Positions 52,804-61,491 of a stretch of DNA of 64,000 nt are shown here, in pieces. Both the position numbers and the translations under genes were made by a program. Source of the DNA: Amniculibacterium aquaticum. GTDB taxonomy: Bacteria; Bacteroidota; Bacteroidia; Flavobacteriales; Weeksellaceae. The first letter of the stretch is position 1. Each line of letters begins with the position of its first letter. The DNA lies in assembly GCF_003852705.1 (NCBI RefSeq), contig NZ_REFA01000013.1, positions 1-64,000 on the forward strand, given 5' to 3'. The notes beneath the pieces are model-generated. The model had not been told where the DNA came from and did no database searches. It saw nothing but the letters and a program-made list of their open reading frames with translations.

Positions 52804-55701
52804 TTACTTGCTTACTTCGTCTTTGTTGGTAGTAGATCTACCGTGTACATGTTCTTCTTTTTTGCCAATTCCTTTTAGGAAATCGTAAGCAATAGCCGAA
52901 GCAATGAAGATGGATGAGTAGGTACCGAAACCAATACCAATCAACAAAGCAAACATGAAGCCTCTAAGGTTATCTCCACCGAAAATAAAGATCGCTGCGA
53001 TTACCAATAAGGTTGTGAATGAAGTGTTGAAAGTTCTACCCAAAGTACTGGAGATGGAATCATCAAACAACCCTGCCAATGTAATGGATTTTTTCTCGCG
53101 AAGGTATTCTCTAATTCTATCGAAGATAATTACGGTATCGTTGATGGAATATCCCAATACGGTAAGGATGGCTGCAATGAAATCTTGGTTGATCTCCATG
53201 TTGAACGGCATCCACTTGTACAAGAATGAATATGCACCTAGAATGATGATGGCATCGTGGAACAATGAAACCACAGCTCCAAGAGAGAATTGCCATTTTC
53301 TAAATCTAAATAAAATATAGATGAAGATACCACCCAAAGCAATAACAACTGCCATGGTACCGCCCAATTTAATATCATCAGCAACGGTAGGTCCAACTTT
53401 TGTTGAAGATACAATTCCGTAATGTCCTAAATCTGCTGACTTGAATTGTTCTAAAGTTGCTGAAGCTGGTAAATCCGCTTTCAGACCTTCGAACAATTTC
53501 TTTTCGATATCTTGGTCTGCAGCTAGAGACTCGTCATCAATTTTATAATCCGTAGTAATTTTCAATTGGTTGTCTTTCCCAAATGTTTTTACATCTACTG
53601 AATTGTTTTTTCCAGTTTGAGTTGCAAAAAGTGGTGTAATTCTTTCTTCGATTTTGTTGGCATCTACAGATTTTTCAAAACGAATAACATAATTTCTACC
53701 ACCTTCGAAATCTACCCCGTACTTGAATCCGTTTGTGAAAATGGAGAACAAACAAGCGATGGTAAGGATTAGTGAGAAAATGTAGGCATATTTTCTTTTT
53801 CCAATGAAATCGATCCAAACATTTCTAAACATATTTTTGGTTGGAGCAGTCCAAACAGAAAGTCCTTTACCTTTTTCTAATCTACTAAAAATCATCACTC
53901 TAGACAACATTACTGATGTGAAGAATGTCATCAAAATACCGATAATTAAGGTAACTGCGAAACCTTTGATAGGCCCCGTTCCAAAGAAATACAATACAAA
54001 AGCGGTTAACAATGTGGTTGCGTGTCCATCGATAATCGCAGATAGTGCATGTTTGAAACCATCTTTATACGCTTCCTTAATATTTTTACCTGCGAACAAT
54101 TCTTCTTTAGTTCTTTCGTAAATAATTACATTGGTGTCCACCGCCATCGCCATAGACAACACGATACCTGCAATACCTGGCAAGGTTAGGGTAAAGTCAC
54201 CCGAATCCATAATACCAAAAATATAAAACAAGTTAATAACCATTGCAATTACTGCATACACACCGGCTCCACCGTAATAGAAAACGATATACGCAATAAT
54301 TAATGCGAATGCAATACCGAAAGACATTAGACCATCTTGAATGGATTGCTCCCCAAGAGATGGACCAACAACATCTGCCTGAACTACTTTTGCACCGGCC
54401 GGCAAACGACCTGCTCCTAGTACATTCACCAAATCTTGAGCTTCATCTTGAGTAAAATTACCCGAAATTTGAGTTCTACCGTTCGGGATTACACTTTGTA
54501 CTGTTGGTGCAGTGTATACTCGGTTGTCCAAAGTAACGGCCACTGATTTTTTCAAGTTTTTCTCGGTCATCAGTTTCCATTCTCTAGCACCTTTAGAGTC
54601 CATTTGCATATCCACCACTATTCTACCCAACTCGTCATAAGAGATGTTGGCTTTTTCTACAGCACCGTCAACAGGAGCTTTTTGGTTAATGTTTCCACGG
54701 ATTCCGTAAAGTACCAATTTGTTTTCGTCACCAGACTCCGGCTTATATCCCCACATGAATTGGGTGTACTTGATGTTGGATGGACGAAGGTTGTGAGCTA
54801 TTTTAGAATTTAATATTTTGTTAACCGTTGCCGTATCCGAAAGCTTTACATTGGCTACCCCGTTGGTTTTCAACGATTGAAGATCCAATAACTTCATGAA
54901 ATCGGTATTTTTTGCTACTCCGATAGAATCGGCTTTAGCAGGAATAGCGTCCGCCAAAGATTGTAGGTAAGGGTAAACTTCGTTGACATCCTGAACTTCC
55001 CAGAATTGCAATTTTGCAGAAGTCTGCAACATTTTTATTACTCTATCCTTATCTTTGATCCCCGGCATTTCTACAGAGATTCTACCTGTACCAGGTACTC
55101 GTTGGATGTTTGGCTGTACTGCCCCCATCTTGTCAATACGAGTTCTAAGAACCTCAAATGCAGTCCCTAAAGATTGATCGATTTTTCTTTTTACAATTGC
55201 TTTTACCTGATCATCAGTCGTATTGTACTTTATTTCTGTAAGATTGGTATTTCCGAAGATTTCCGGATCTGCAAGTTTAAGATTGGTATTTTTGGCTTGG
55301 TTTACTTTAGCAAACTCTTCAAAAAACACATCGATGTACGGCTTGGATGAATTTTTCATCGCCAAATCGGTCTTGTCTAAAGATTCTACTAAAATCGGGT
55401 TGGTCGAATAGTTGGCCAAATCGTTTACCAAATCTCTTTGGTTGATTTCCAACAATACATTGATCCCTCCCTTTAAGTCCAAACCAAGTTTCATTTCTTT
55501 TTCCTTGGCTTTTGAATAGTATAATTTGGTGAAACCAAGATCTAGAGTGTCTTTTTTAATCTTCTCGATTTCCTTCAAATTACCTTTTGCTGCTTCGATT
55601 TTCTTGTCCTGATTGCTGACATACCAAGTTGGTAAAAACTCGTTCAAGCAGATCAGTCCAAGTACAATCGCAATCATTGTAATTAGTCCTTTTCCTTGCA
55701 T
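52804..55701 (-). CDS. secDF: Fused protein translocase subunit SecDF
   Basis: 965-residue fusion of SecD and SecF, an RND-like membrane motor that uses the proton gradient to pull proteins out of the Sec channel. The SecD half (about 1-620) begins LCLNEFLPTWYVS and carries the signature LGLDLKGGINVLLEI, a P1 head domain and six helices. The SecF half (about 630-965) includes KYGVDFEGGRNYVIRF and VLGYSINDTVIIFDRIREYL. Fused SecDF is normal in Bacteroidota. Monocistronic, with its own promoter and terminator. Confidence 0.97.
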   Translation of the reverse strand: MQGKGLITMIAIVLGLICLNEFLPTWYVSNQDKKIEAAKGNLKEIEKIKKDTLDLGFTKLYYSKAKEKEMKLGLDLKGGINVLLEINQRDLVNDLANYSTNPILVESLDKTDLAMKNSSKPYIDVFFEEFAKVNQAKNTNLKLADPEIFGNTNLTEIKYNTTDDQVKAIVKRKIDQSLGTAFEVLRTRIDKMGAVQPNIQRVPGTGRISVEMPGIKDKDRVIKMLQTSAKLQFWEVQDVNEVYPYLQSLADAIPAKADSIGVAKNTDFMKLLDLQSLKTNGVANVKLSDTATVNKILNSKIAHNLRPSNIKYTQFMWGYKPESGDENKLVLYGIRGNINQKAPVDGAVEKANISYDELGRIVVDMQMDSKGAREWKLMTEKNLKKSVAVTLDNRVYTAPTVQSVIPNGRTQISGNFTQDEAQDLVNVLGAGRLPAGAKVVQADVVGPSLGEQSIQDGLMSFGIAFALIIAYIVFYYGGAGVYAVIAMVINLFYIFGIMDSGDFTLTLPGIAGIVLSMAMAVDTNVIIYERTKEELFAGKNIKEAYKDGFKHALSAIIDGHATTLLTAFVLYFFGTGPIKGFAVTLIIGILMTFFTSVMLSRVMIFSRLEKGKGLSVWTAPTKNMFRNVWIDFIGKRKYAYIFSLILTIACLFSIFTNGFKYGVDFEGGRNYVIRFEKSVDANKIEERITPLFATQTGKNNSVDVKTFGKDNQLKITTDYKIDDESLAADQDIEKKLFEGLKADLPASATLEQFKSADLGHYGIVSSTKVGPTVADDIKLGGTMAVVIALGGIFIYILFRFRKWQFSLGAVVSLFHDAIIILGAYSFLYKWMPFNMEINQDFIAAILTVLGYSINDTVIIFDRIREYLREKKSITLAGLFDDSISSTLGRTFNTSFTTLLVIAAIFIFGGDNLRGFMFALLIGIGFGTYSSIFIASAIAYDFLKGIGKKEEHVHGRSTTNKDEVSK

Positions 55702-55731
55702 TTTAATACAACATTAAATTTTTATAGTGGG

Positions 55732-55739
55732 CAAATATA
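55732..55739 (-). promoter_or_regulatory. -7 box for secDF
   Basis: Reads TATATTTG on the minus strand, matching TAnnTTTG, 30 bases before the ATG at 55701. Confidence 0.55.
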
Positions 55740-55912
55740 ATGAAATTATGACGAATTAAGCATTAATAATTTTATATTTTTAAGGCTTTTTAAGATGTTT
55801 TTATTCATCATTAAAGGTAATTATTAACAAATTCCGAAATAGGATAGAAAATTAAATTTTCATGCCTTCTTCATGCTGGAAAACAGATGAAAAAATCATA
55901 GAAACACAAAAG
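55740..55912. other. Intergenic region before secDF
   Basis: About 170 bp of AT-rich DNA upstream of secDF and beyond the hemN terminator. Nothing else gene-like was seen. Confidence 0.5.
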
Positions 55913-55947
55913 CCTCATTTGGAATAACTTATCCAAAATGAGGCTTT
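55909..55947 (-). terminator. Hairpin terminator after hemN
   Basis: AAAGCCTCATTTGGA (55909-55923) and TCCAAAATGAGGCTTT (55932-55947) form a long stem with one bulged base, 8-nt loop. Flanking A and T runs allow action in both directions. Confidence 0.85.
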
Positions 55948-55972
55948 ATTGTTGTTCTTAATTCTAAAAAAA

Positions 55973-57346
55973 CTAAACCGTCATCGAAAAAATACGAGTT
56001 TCCGGTTTGTTTCTAAGCATTCTTAGGTCAAATGCCATGGCTACATTTCGGGTAAAAGCTCTGCCTTTTTCAGTAATTTTCAAATAATTCTCACCCAATT
56101 CTACCAAGCCGTCTTTTTCCATTTCTTTTAAACTTTCTACCGCCTGAGCCATCTCCGGTACAAAGTTGGTTTCGTCCCAAGAGGTTTCCAATCGGCACAT
56201 GATGTTCAGGATGTGTTTGCGGATGATCAAATCTTCATCATTCAAAATATGTCCGTTGAAAACGGGAAGTTTTCCTTCGGCAACGGTATTTTGGTACTCT
56301 TCAACGGTTTTGATATTTTGTCCGAATGCGTACCAAGAATCGGATATGGCAGACATTCCCAAACCGATCATCAATTGGGTTTTGCTGGAGGTGTATCCCA
56401 TAAAATTTCTGTGGATATTTCCATTTTTCATCGACTGATAAAGGTCGTCGTGTTCGAAGGCGAAATGATCCATCCCTACTTCGATATACCCCAGGTCTTC
56501 TAATAATTTTTTACCGTCTTCGTAGAGTTTTCTTTTCTCTTCACCACTTGGCAAATCCTCTTCTTTAAAACCTCTCTGTCCAACACCTTTCACCCACGGC
56601 ACATGCGCATAGGAATAGAATGCCAAACGATCCGGTCTTAGTTCCAGGGTCTTTCTTATGGTAAATTCCATTGCGTCCCAATGTTGGAAAGGCAATCCGA
56701 AAATAATATCGTGAGATACCGAAGTATAGCCAATTTCTCTGGCCCATTCGGTTACATTTTTAACATTTTCAAAAGGCTGAATTCTGTTGATGGCTTTTTG
56801 CACAATGGGATCGTAATCCTGAACACCGAAACTGCATCTTCTGAAACCCAAGTCGTAAAGGGTTTGCAAATGTGCTTTGGTGGTATTGTTCGGGTGCCCT
56901 TCAAAAGAAAATTCAGGGTGTTCTGCAATTTCTGCCTTAGCAAAAATACCTTCCAATAATAATCTTAAATTTTTTGGAGAAAAGAAAGTTGGAGTACCAC
57001 CGCCCAAATGCAATTCTTTGATTTTGGGTTTTTGGGTGTTTCCTTTGGATTTGAACAATTCCAAATACAAATTCCATTCTTCCAAAACATGGGCGATATA
57101 AGGGTTTTCTACGGAATGTTGTTTGGTAATTCTTTTATGACAGGCACAAAATGTACACAATACCTCACAAAACGGGAGGTGGATATAGATGGAGATGCCT
57201 TCTTTGTCATTGCTTTCTGTGAAGGATTTCACCACAGATTCTTTCCATTTTTCTACGGTGAAATTTTCTGATTCCCAATACGGTACTGTAGGGTACGATG
57301 TATATCTCGGTCCTGGAATATTGTATTTATCGATTAACGAACTCAT
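55973..57346 (-). CDS. hemN: Oxygen-independent coproporphyrinogen III oxidase
   Basis: 457-residue radical-SAM enzyme of haem synthesis, decarboxylating coproporphyrinogen III to protoporphyrinogen IX without oxygen. The FeS cluster motif is Cys60-x3-Cys64-x2-Cys67 (CEVLCTFCACHK). The GGTP SAM motif (LHLGGGTPTFF), FSFEGHPNNTT and the C-terminal HemN domain (ending KTEKG-like LKITEKGRAFTRNVAMAFD) are complete, so this is the true HemN rather than the shorter HemW. Monocistronic. Confidence 0.96.
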   Translation of the reverse strand: MSSLIDKYNIPGPRYTSYPTVPYWESENFTVEKWKESVVKSFTESNDKEGISIYIHLPFCEVLCTFCACHKRITKQHSVENPYIAHVLEEWNLYLELFKSKGNTQKPKIKELHLGGGTPTFFSPKNLRLLLEGIFAKAEIAEHPEFSFEGHPNNTTKAHLQTLYDLGFRRCSFGVQDYDPIVQKAINRIQPFENVKNVTEWAREIGYTSVSHDIIFGLPFQHWDAMEFTIRKTLELRPDRLAFYSYAHVPWVKGVGQRGFKEEDLPSGEEKRKLYEDGKKLLEDLGYIEVGMDHFAFEHDDLYQSMKNGNIHRNFMGYTSSKTQLMIGLGMSAISDSWYAFGQNIKTVEEYQNTVAEGKLPVFNGHILNDEDLIIRKHILNIMCRLETSWDETNFVPEMAQAVESLKEMEKDGLVELGENYLKITEKGRAFTRNVAMAFDLRMLRNKPETRIFSMTV

Positions 57347-57369
57347 GTAATTTACTTTTTTTGAATGTA

Positions 57370-57377
57370 CAAATTTA
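57370..57377 (-). promoter_or_regulatory. -7 box for hemN
   Basis: Reads TAAATTTG on the minus strand, matching TAnnTTTG, 23 bases before the ATG at 57346. Confidence 0.55.
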
Positions 57378-57412
57378 GCTTAAAATAACCACAAACAAAA
57401 AGTTGTATCCAT

Positions 57413-57443
57413 AAAAAACTGCTCTACAAAATTTGTAGAGCAG
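57413..57443 (-). terminator. Rho-independent terminator after the first T9SS cargo gene
   Basis: CTGCTCTACAAA (57419-57430) and TTTGTAGAGCAG (57432-57443) are perfect inverted copies; on the minus strand the stem is followed by TTTTTTA. Confidence 0.88.
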
Positions 57444-57470
57444 CGGTATTGTTATCTTGTAATCTCGAAA

Positions 57471-58274
57471 TTATTTTTTAATGAATTTCAAAGATTGAGA
57501 TCCTTTGTTGGTTTCAACAGAAATCATGTAAGCTCCGCTTCTCAAAGCTTTTACATCTACAGAAGTTCCGTTTAGTTTAAGATCCATTTTTTTACCCGAC
57601 ATGTCAAATACAGAAACAGACTTTAATTTGTCTTTTGTTTCGATGTTCAATACATCTGTAGTTGGATTAGGATAAACGGATAATGAAATATTTTTTGCAT
57701 CTATTTCATTTGTGCTTAGATTTCCTTGCAAGACTTTCACATCATCTAACAAAAGATAATATTGACCCGTGCAACTAAAGTGTCTAAAGTACACTTTTAC
57801 CGCTTGACCATAAAGAGAAGTAGGTATTGCAACCGTTTGTACCGCTGCTGCCGCTGGCTCTGCCAGAGTCGCTTCCTTGACAGGTGTAGCTGTAGGTGTA
57901 AAAGGTGTAGCTGCAGGTAAAATATACACTGCATAATGCTCTAAGCCCCAATCAGGATCTGCCGCTCCAATAGTAAACCTTAAATTTAAAGGACCTGATG
58001 CAGGAAGTGTAATAGATGGGCTAGCTAATAAATTATCCGGTGTTAAGTCACTTGAAGTATCATCATCATAAGATGCTGAACCCACAATGTTCCCTGAAAA
58101 CCCATTTACCGCTGTTGTCCCTAGATTTAAAGGTGTCCAATCAAATCCATCGCCATCTGTGTCGGTAGCAGTCCAAGTTGTTGGACTGTCAAAAGTTTCA
58201 TTAAATACAACAGTTTGAGCATGGAAAGCAGAAACTGCAACGCTTAAGAATAAAGTTAGTAAAGTTTTGCGCAT
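57471..58274 (-). CDS. T9SS cargo protein with choice-of-anchor-like domain
   Basis: 267-residue secreted protein. Signal peptide 1-19 (ending FHAQ). Residues about 22-180 are a beta-sandwich like the choice-of-anchor J or cleaved-adhesin type (NETFDSPTTWTATDTDGDGFDW, then YFRHFSCTGQYYLLLDDVKV). The C-terminal 75 residues are a type A sorting domain of the type IX secretion system (LSVYPNPTTDVLNI, SVFDMSGKK, LRSGAYMISVETNKG, KFIKK), which would route it to the surface or medium. Function unknown; no enzyme domain is visible. Confidence 0.88.
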   Translation of the reverse strand: MRKTLLTLFLSVAVSAFHAQTVVFNETFDSPTTWTATDTDGDGFDWTPLNLGTTAVNGFSGNIVGSASYDDDTSSDLTPDNLLASPSITLPASGPLNLRFTIGAADPDWGLEHYAVYILPAATPFTPTATPVKEATLAEPAAAAVQTVAIPTSLYGQAVKVYFRHFSCTGQYYLLLDDVKVLQGNLSTNEIDAKNISLSVYPNPTTDVLNIETKDKLKSVSVFDMSGKKMDLKLNGTSVDVKALRSGAYMISVETNKGSQSLKFIKK

Positions 58275-58277
58275 AAT

Positions 58278-58302
58278 ATATATTTTTAATTAAACAAATA
58301 TA
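58278..58302 (-). promoter_or_regulatory. Promoter region for the first T9SS cargo gene
   Basis: On the minus strand TATATTTG (58295-58302) matches the -7 consensus, with TTTG 17 bp further upstream as -33 element. The expected start is about 20 bases before the ATG at 58274. Confidence 0.6.
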
Positions 58303-58345
58303 TAAATTAATTATAATACCAAAGTATTAATTACAATAATAAAAT

Positions 58346-58377
58346 AAAAAAGGTACTCGAGAACTTCGAATACCTTT
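58346..58377 (-). terminator. Terminator after the second T9SS cargo gene
   Basis: AAAGGTACTCGA (58349-58360) and TCGAATACCTTT (58366-58377) pair with one G-U, 5-nt loop. Read on the minus strand it is followed by a T-rich run. Confidence 0.78.
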
Positions 58378-58399
58378 ACTTCATCGTTTATTATGAATT

Positions 58400-59413
58400 T
58401 TATTTTTTAATGAATTTATCTGAAAAGACTCCATTATTCGTTTCAACAGTAATAAAATATCTTCCAATTGGTAAGTTTTCTACATCAATAGAAGTCCCAA
58501 CTAATTTTACATCTATTTTTTTACCGGTCATATCTGTAACAGTAACATCTTTTATTTTATCTTTTACTTTAATATTTAATATTTTAGATGTAGGATTTGG
58601 ATAAACAGAGATCATTTTATCTGCAATTTCATTTTTTACATCTGTTACGGCAAAGGTAGAAGAATTACCAAACTGAACCAAAATATTATCAAATCCTACT
58701 GTATTTGCAACTGTATTTCCTGTTGAGGTTGTATTTTGCAAGTAGATGTCTTTCGCCGTCATGCCAACAATCGCGTCTGGATCTGCAATCGCATTAACAC
58801 CACCTCCTGGCCAAATCCAAGTCATATCACCAGTAGTTTTGTTATAATAATATGTAACAGAAACCCATGTATTAACTGGAAACGCTGGAGCTGTTGCAGG
58901 GTCATTTACTATATACAATGTTGGGACATTTGTTGCATTATAAAATGTTCCAAGGCCAATAATTTTTCTTGTTGCTACTTCAAGTCTAAAACCACCAATT
59001 GCTTTATTAGAACCTTCTACATCTCCATAAATCATAAAATAATAATTACCACTTCCTGTAGAGGAACCTGTATATATATCTATAGTAGCTTTAACAATAT
59101 TATTGGTTGGTGTAGCTGTCACAGTAGTTAATTGAGCTGCAATTCTATTATTCGGGTTATTTGAAGCTGCATAACTATTTCCACTGGTAATCGATAGAGA
59201 CTTACCATGTGCAACATCTATATTACCGACTTGGTAATTTGCATTGGTTCCATTTAATGTGAGCCAATTATTTTGCCCAGGTGTTGCCCCCGTTACATCA
59301 GTACCTAAATTACCAAGAGTAAGAGAGTTAAAATTCTCATTTACAAGAGTTTGTACTTGTGCAAATCCTAAATATGAAAATGCAAAAGCTGAAAGTAGTA
59401 AAATTTTCTTCAT
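58400..59413 (-). CDS. T9SS cargo protein, beta-sandwich type
   Basis: 337-residue secreted protein. Signal peptide 1-19 from the ATG at 59413 (ending FAQ); the frame extends 19 codons further, but without a signal. The N-terminal 240 residues look like a jelly-roll/lectin-like fold (ENFNSLTLGNLG, NNIVKATIDIYTGSSTG, YYYNKTTGDMTWIW). The C-terminus is a type A T9SS sorting domain (ISVYPNPTSKILNI, VTDMTGKK, LPIGRYFITVETNNG, KFIKK) closely like that of the neighbouring cargo gene. Codon use is more AT-rich than in its neighbours. No catalytic domain is recognised. Confidence 0.87.
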   Translation of the reverse strand: MKKILLLSAFAFSYLGFAQVQTLVNENFNSLTLGNLGTDVTGATPGQNNWLTLNGTNANYQVGNIDVAHGKSLSITSGNSYAASNNPNNRIAAQLTTVTATPTNNIVKATIDIYTGSSTGSGNYYFMIYGDVEGSNKAIGGFRLEVATRKIIGLGTFYNATNVPTLYIVNDPATAPAFPVNTWVSVTYYYNKTTGDMTWIWPGGGVNAIADPDAIVGMTAKDIYLQNTTSTGNTVANTVGFDNILVQFGNSSTFAVTDVKNEIADKMISVYPNPTSKILNIKVKDKIKDVTVTDMTGKKIDVKLVGTSIDVENLPIGRYFITVETNNGVFSDKFIKK

Positions 59414-59444
59414 AATATTTTTTTTAAATTTTAATTGGGGTAAA

Positions 59445-59487
59445 GATAAGTTATATTTTTTATTGTGCAAAAAAAATATAACTTATC
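59445..59487. terminator. 17-bp perfect hairpin over the second cargo-gene promoter
   Basis: GATAAGTTATATTTTTT and AAAAAATATAACTTATC are exact inverted copies with a 9-nt loop. It can end the M20 dipeptidase transcript. On the minus strand TTTG and TATCTTTA, 19 bp apart, form a likely -33/-7 pair for the cargo gene inside the same palindrome. Confidence 0.65.
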
Positions 59488-59500
59488 GGTAATACTTTAA

Positions 59501-60880
59501 CTATTTTGTGTAATTTTCAAAGAATAACGGAATGCTTTCTATTCCTTTGTAGAAATTAAACAATCCATAATGTTCGTTTGGCGAATGGATGGCATCTGAA
59601 TCCAGACCAAAGCCCATCAACACCGATTTTGCACCTAATACTTGTTCAAACATCGCTGTAATGGGGATGGATCCTCCACCTCTGTACGGCAAAACTTCTT
59701 TTCCAAAAGCGGATTCCATGGCCTTTTTTGCTGCTAAAAACTCCTTGGTATCGCTCGGCAACACATAAGGCATCCCTCCGTGGTGTGGGGTAACGGTAAC
59801 TTTTACATTTTCCGGAGCTATTTTATGGAAATATTTTGTGAATTTTTCGGTAATTTCTTCCGGAGTTTGGTAAGGAACCAATCGCATGGAAATTTTTGCA
59901 AATGCCTTGCTTGGGATAACGGTTTTGGCACCTTCACCGGTGTACCCTCCCCACATACCGTTGCAATCCAATGTCGGGCGAATGGCTGTTCTTTCCAATG
60001 TGGTGTATCCTTTTTCACCTTCGATCCCGTTGAGACCTATGGATTTTTTAAACTCTTCAGGATTGTCCTTTAGCTTATTCATTTCAGCCCTTTCTTCAGA
60101 AGAAAGTTCGTATACATTATCATAAAAACCGTCAATGGTGATTCGTCCATCTTGGTCAATTAATTTCGCAATCATCCTGCTCAACACATGGATGGGGTTA
60201 GGAACTGCACCACCGTACAACCCGGAATGCAGATCTCTGTTGGGACCTTCCACAGCGACTTCTACATAACTAAGTCCTCTAAGTCCTGTAGTTACTGTTG
60301 GTTGCTCGTTAGAATAGATATGAGTATCGGAAATCAAGATGCAATCGCAAGCCAACTTTTCTTTGTTTTCGTTCACAAAATCGCCCAAACTCATGGATCC
60401 CACTTCTTCTTCTCCTTCCAAAATAAATTTAACATTGCAAGGTAAAGAATTGGTATGCATCATGGCTTCGAAAGCTTTCAAGTGCATAAAAAACTGACCT
60501 TTGTCATCAGCAGAACCTCTTGCAAAAATTGCTCCTTCGGGATGGAGTTCCGTTTTTTCAATATAGGGTTCAAATGGAGGTTTTGTCCACAATTCCAACG
60601 GATCCGGTGGTTGTACATCATAGTGTCCATAAACCAGAACGGTGGGTAAGTTTTTATCGATAAGCTTATCTCCGTACACGATGGGATATCCTTTGGTTTG
60701 GCAAACTTCTACATGGTCTGCACCTGCATTTTTAAGTGAACTGGCTACCCAGTCGGCACATTTTAAAACATCGTTTTTGTATGCAGAATCTGCTGAAATG
60801 GAAGGTATTCTTAACAATTCGAAAAGTTCCTGAACAAATCGCTCTTTATTTTCTTCTATGTATTGAAGTGTTTGTTGCAT
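59501..60880 (-). CDS. M20-family dipeptidase
   Basis: 459-residue metallopeptidase of the M20/M25/M40 family, a di-zinc enzyme that hydrolyses dipeptides in the cytoplasm. Visible are VLVYGHYDVQPPDPLELW (first zinc His and catalytic Asp), RGSADDKGQFFMHLKA, the LEGEEEVGS region with the general-base Glu, a dimerisation insert around 195-330 and the closing zinc His in DSDAIHSPNEHYGL. No signal peptide, so it acts in the cytoplasm. No transporter gene adjoins. It starts downstream of a small-lipoprotein terminator. Confidence 0.94.
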   Translation of the reverse strand: MQQTLQYIEENKERFVQELFELLRIPSISADSAYKNDVLKCADWVASSLKNAGADHVEVCQTKGYPIVYGDKLIDKNLPTVLVYGHYDVQPPDPLELWTKPPFEPYIEKTELHPEGAIFARGSADDKGQFFMHLKAFEAMMHTNSLPCNVKFILEGEEEVGSMSLGDFVNENKEKLACDCILISDTHIYSNEQPTVTTGLRGLSYVEVAVEGPNRDLHSGLYGGAVPNPIHVLSRMIAKLIDQDGRITIDGFYDNVYELSSEERAEMNKLKDNPEEFKKSIGLNGIEGEKGYTTLERTAIRPTLDCNGMWGGYTGEGAKTVIPSKAFAKISMRLVPYQTPEEITEKFTKYFHKIAPENVKVTVTPHHGGMPYVLPSDTKEFLAAKKAMESAFGKEVLPYRGGGSIPITAMFEQVLGAKSVLMGFGLDSDAIHSPNEHYGLFNFYKGIESIPLFFENYTK

Positions 60881-60932
60881 TGATTTAGATTTTTTAATAT
60901 TAATATTTTTTATTTGCTATAAAACTAAAAAA

Positions 60933-60954
60933 ATATCCTTCAGATGAAGGATAT
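60933..60954 (-). terminator. Terminator after the small lipoprotein gene
   Basis: ATATCCTTC (60933-60941) and GAAGGATAT (60946-60954) form a perfect stem with a 4-nt loop, followed by TTTTTTTAG on the minus strand. Confidence 0.82.
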
Positions 60955-61012
60955 AATTTACCCAACAAGGGTTCAAATATTTTCTACAGCCGTTACTTTC
61001 AACAGTTGGCTG

Positions 61013-61285
61013 TTATTTTTCTTTTTTCTCCTCAGTTTTCACCTCCGTAGTTCCTGCAGGAGCTTTGATGGTTTCTGCCGGTGCCTCCAATGTAGAAAGA
61101 GAATCGTTTCCAGCTTTTACTTCAGGTTTAGCTGCTGGAGTTTCGCTTTTCACTTCTTGTTCGATATCGCTATAATGCTCTATTGAAGCATCTTTTTGAA
61201 GTACTCCATGATTTCCACCCGCAGGAATTTTCTTACAGCTTACTGCCAATCCCAAAACCGCGATTCCAAAAACTAGTTTTTTCAT
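61013..61285 (-). CDS. Small lipoprotein of low complexity
   Basis: 90-residue lipoprotein. The signal peptide ends at the lipobox LAVSC (Cys17). The mature part is rich in Glu, Lys, Ala, Thr and Pro (VKSETPAAKPEVKAGND, APAETIKAPAGTTEVKTEEKKEK), with no fold expected, so it may be a linker-like or disordered envelope protein. Its codon use and lipobox make it a real gene. Function unknown. Confidence 0.7.
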   Translation of the reverse strand: MKKLVFGIAVLGLAVSCKKIPAGGNHGVLQKDASIEHYSDIEQEVKSETPAAKPEVKAGNDSLSTLEAPAETIKAPAGTTEVKTEEKKEK

Positions 61286-61491
61286 ATTATAGATAATTAT
61301 TTTATATTTTTTAATTCATTTTAAGTCAATGCTTTCCGTTTTAAACTGAAATTTGAACGACCTAAAATTTTAATTTTCCAAAAATAATAAATATTGCTCT
61401 CGTGGCAAAAACTTTTAGGATATTTTTGACCTAAATGATTTTTAACATCAAAAAGCAATTGGATGCACCCCTTGAAACTTTGATTTTCAGC
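61286..61491. other. Intergenic region
   Basis: About 200 bp between two minus-strand genes, AT-rich. No clear promoter or repeat was recognised beyond short A/T runs. Confidence 0.45.
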
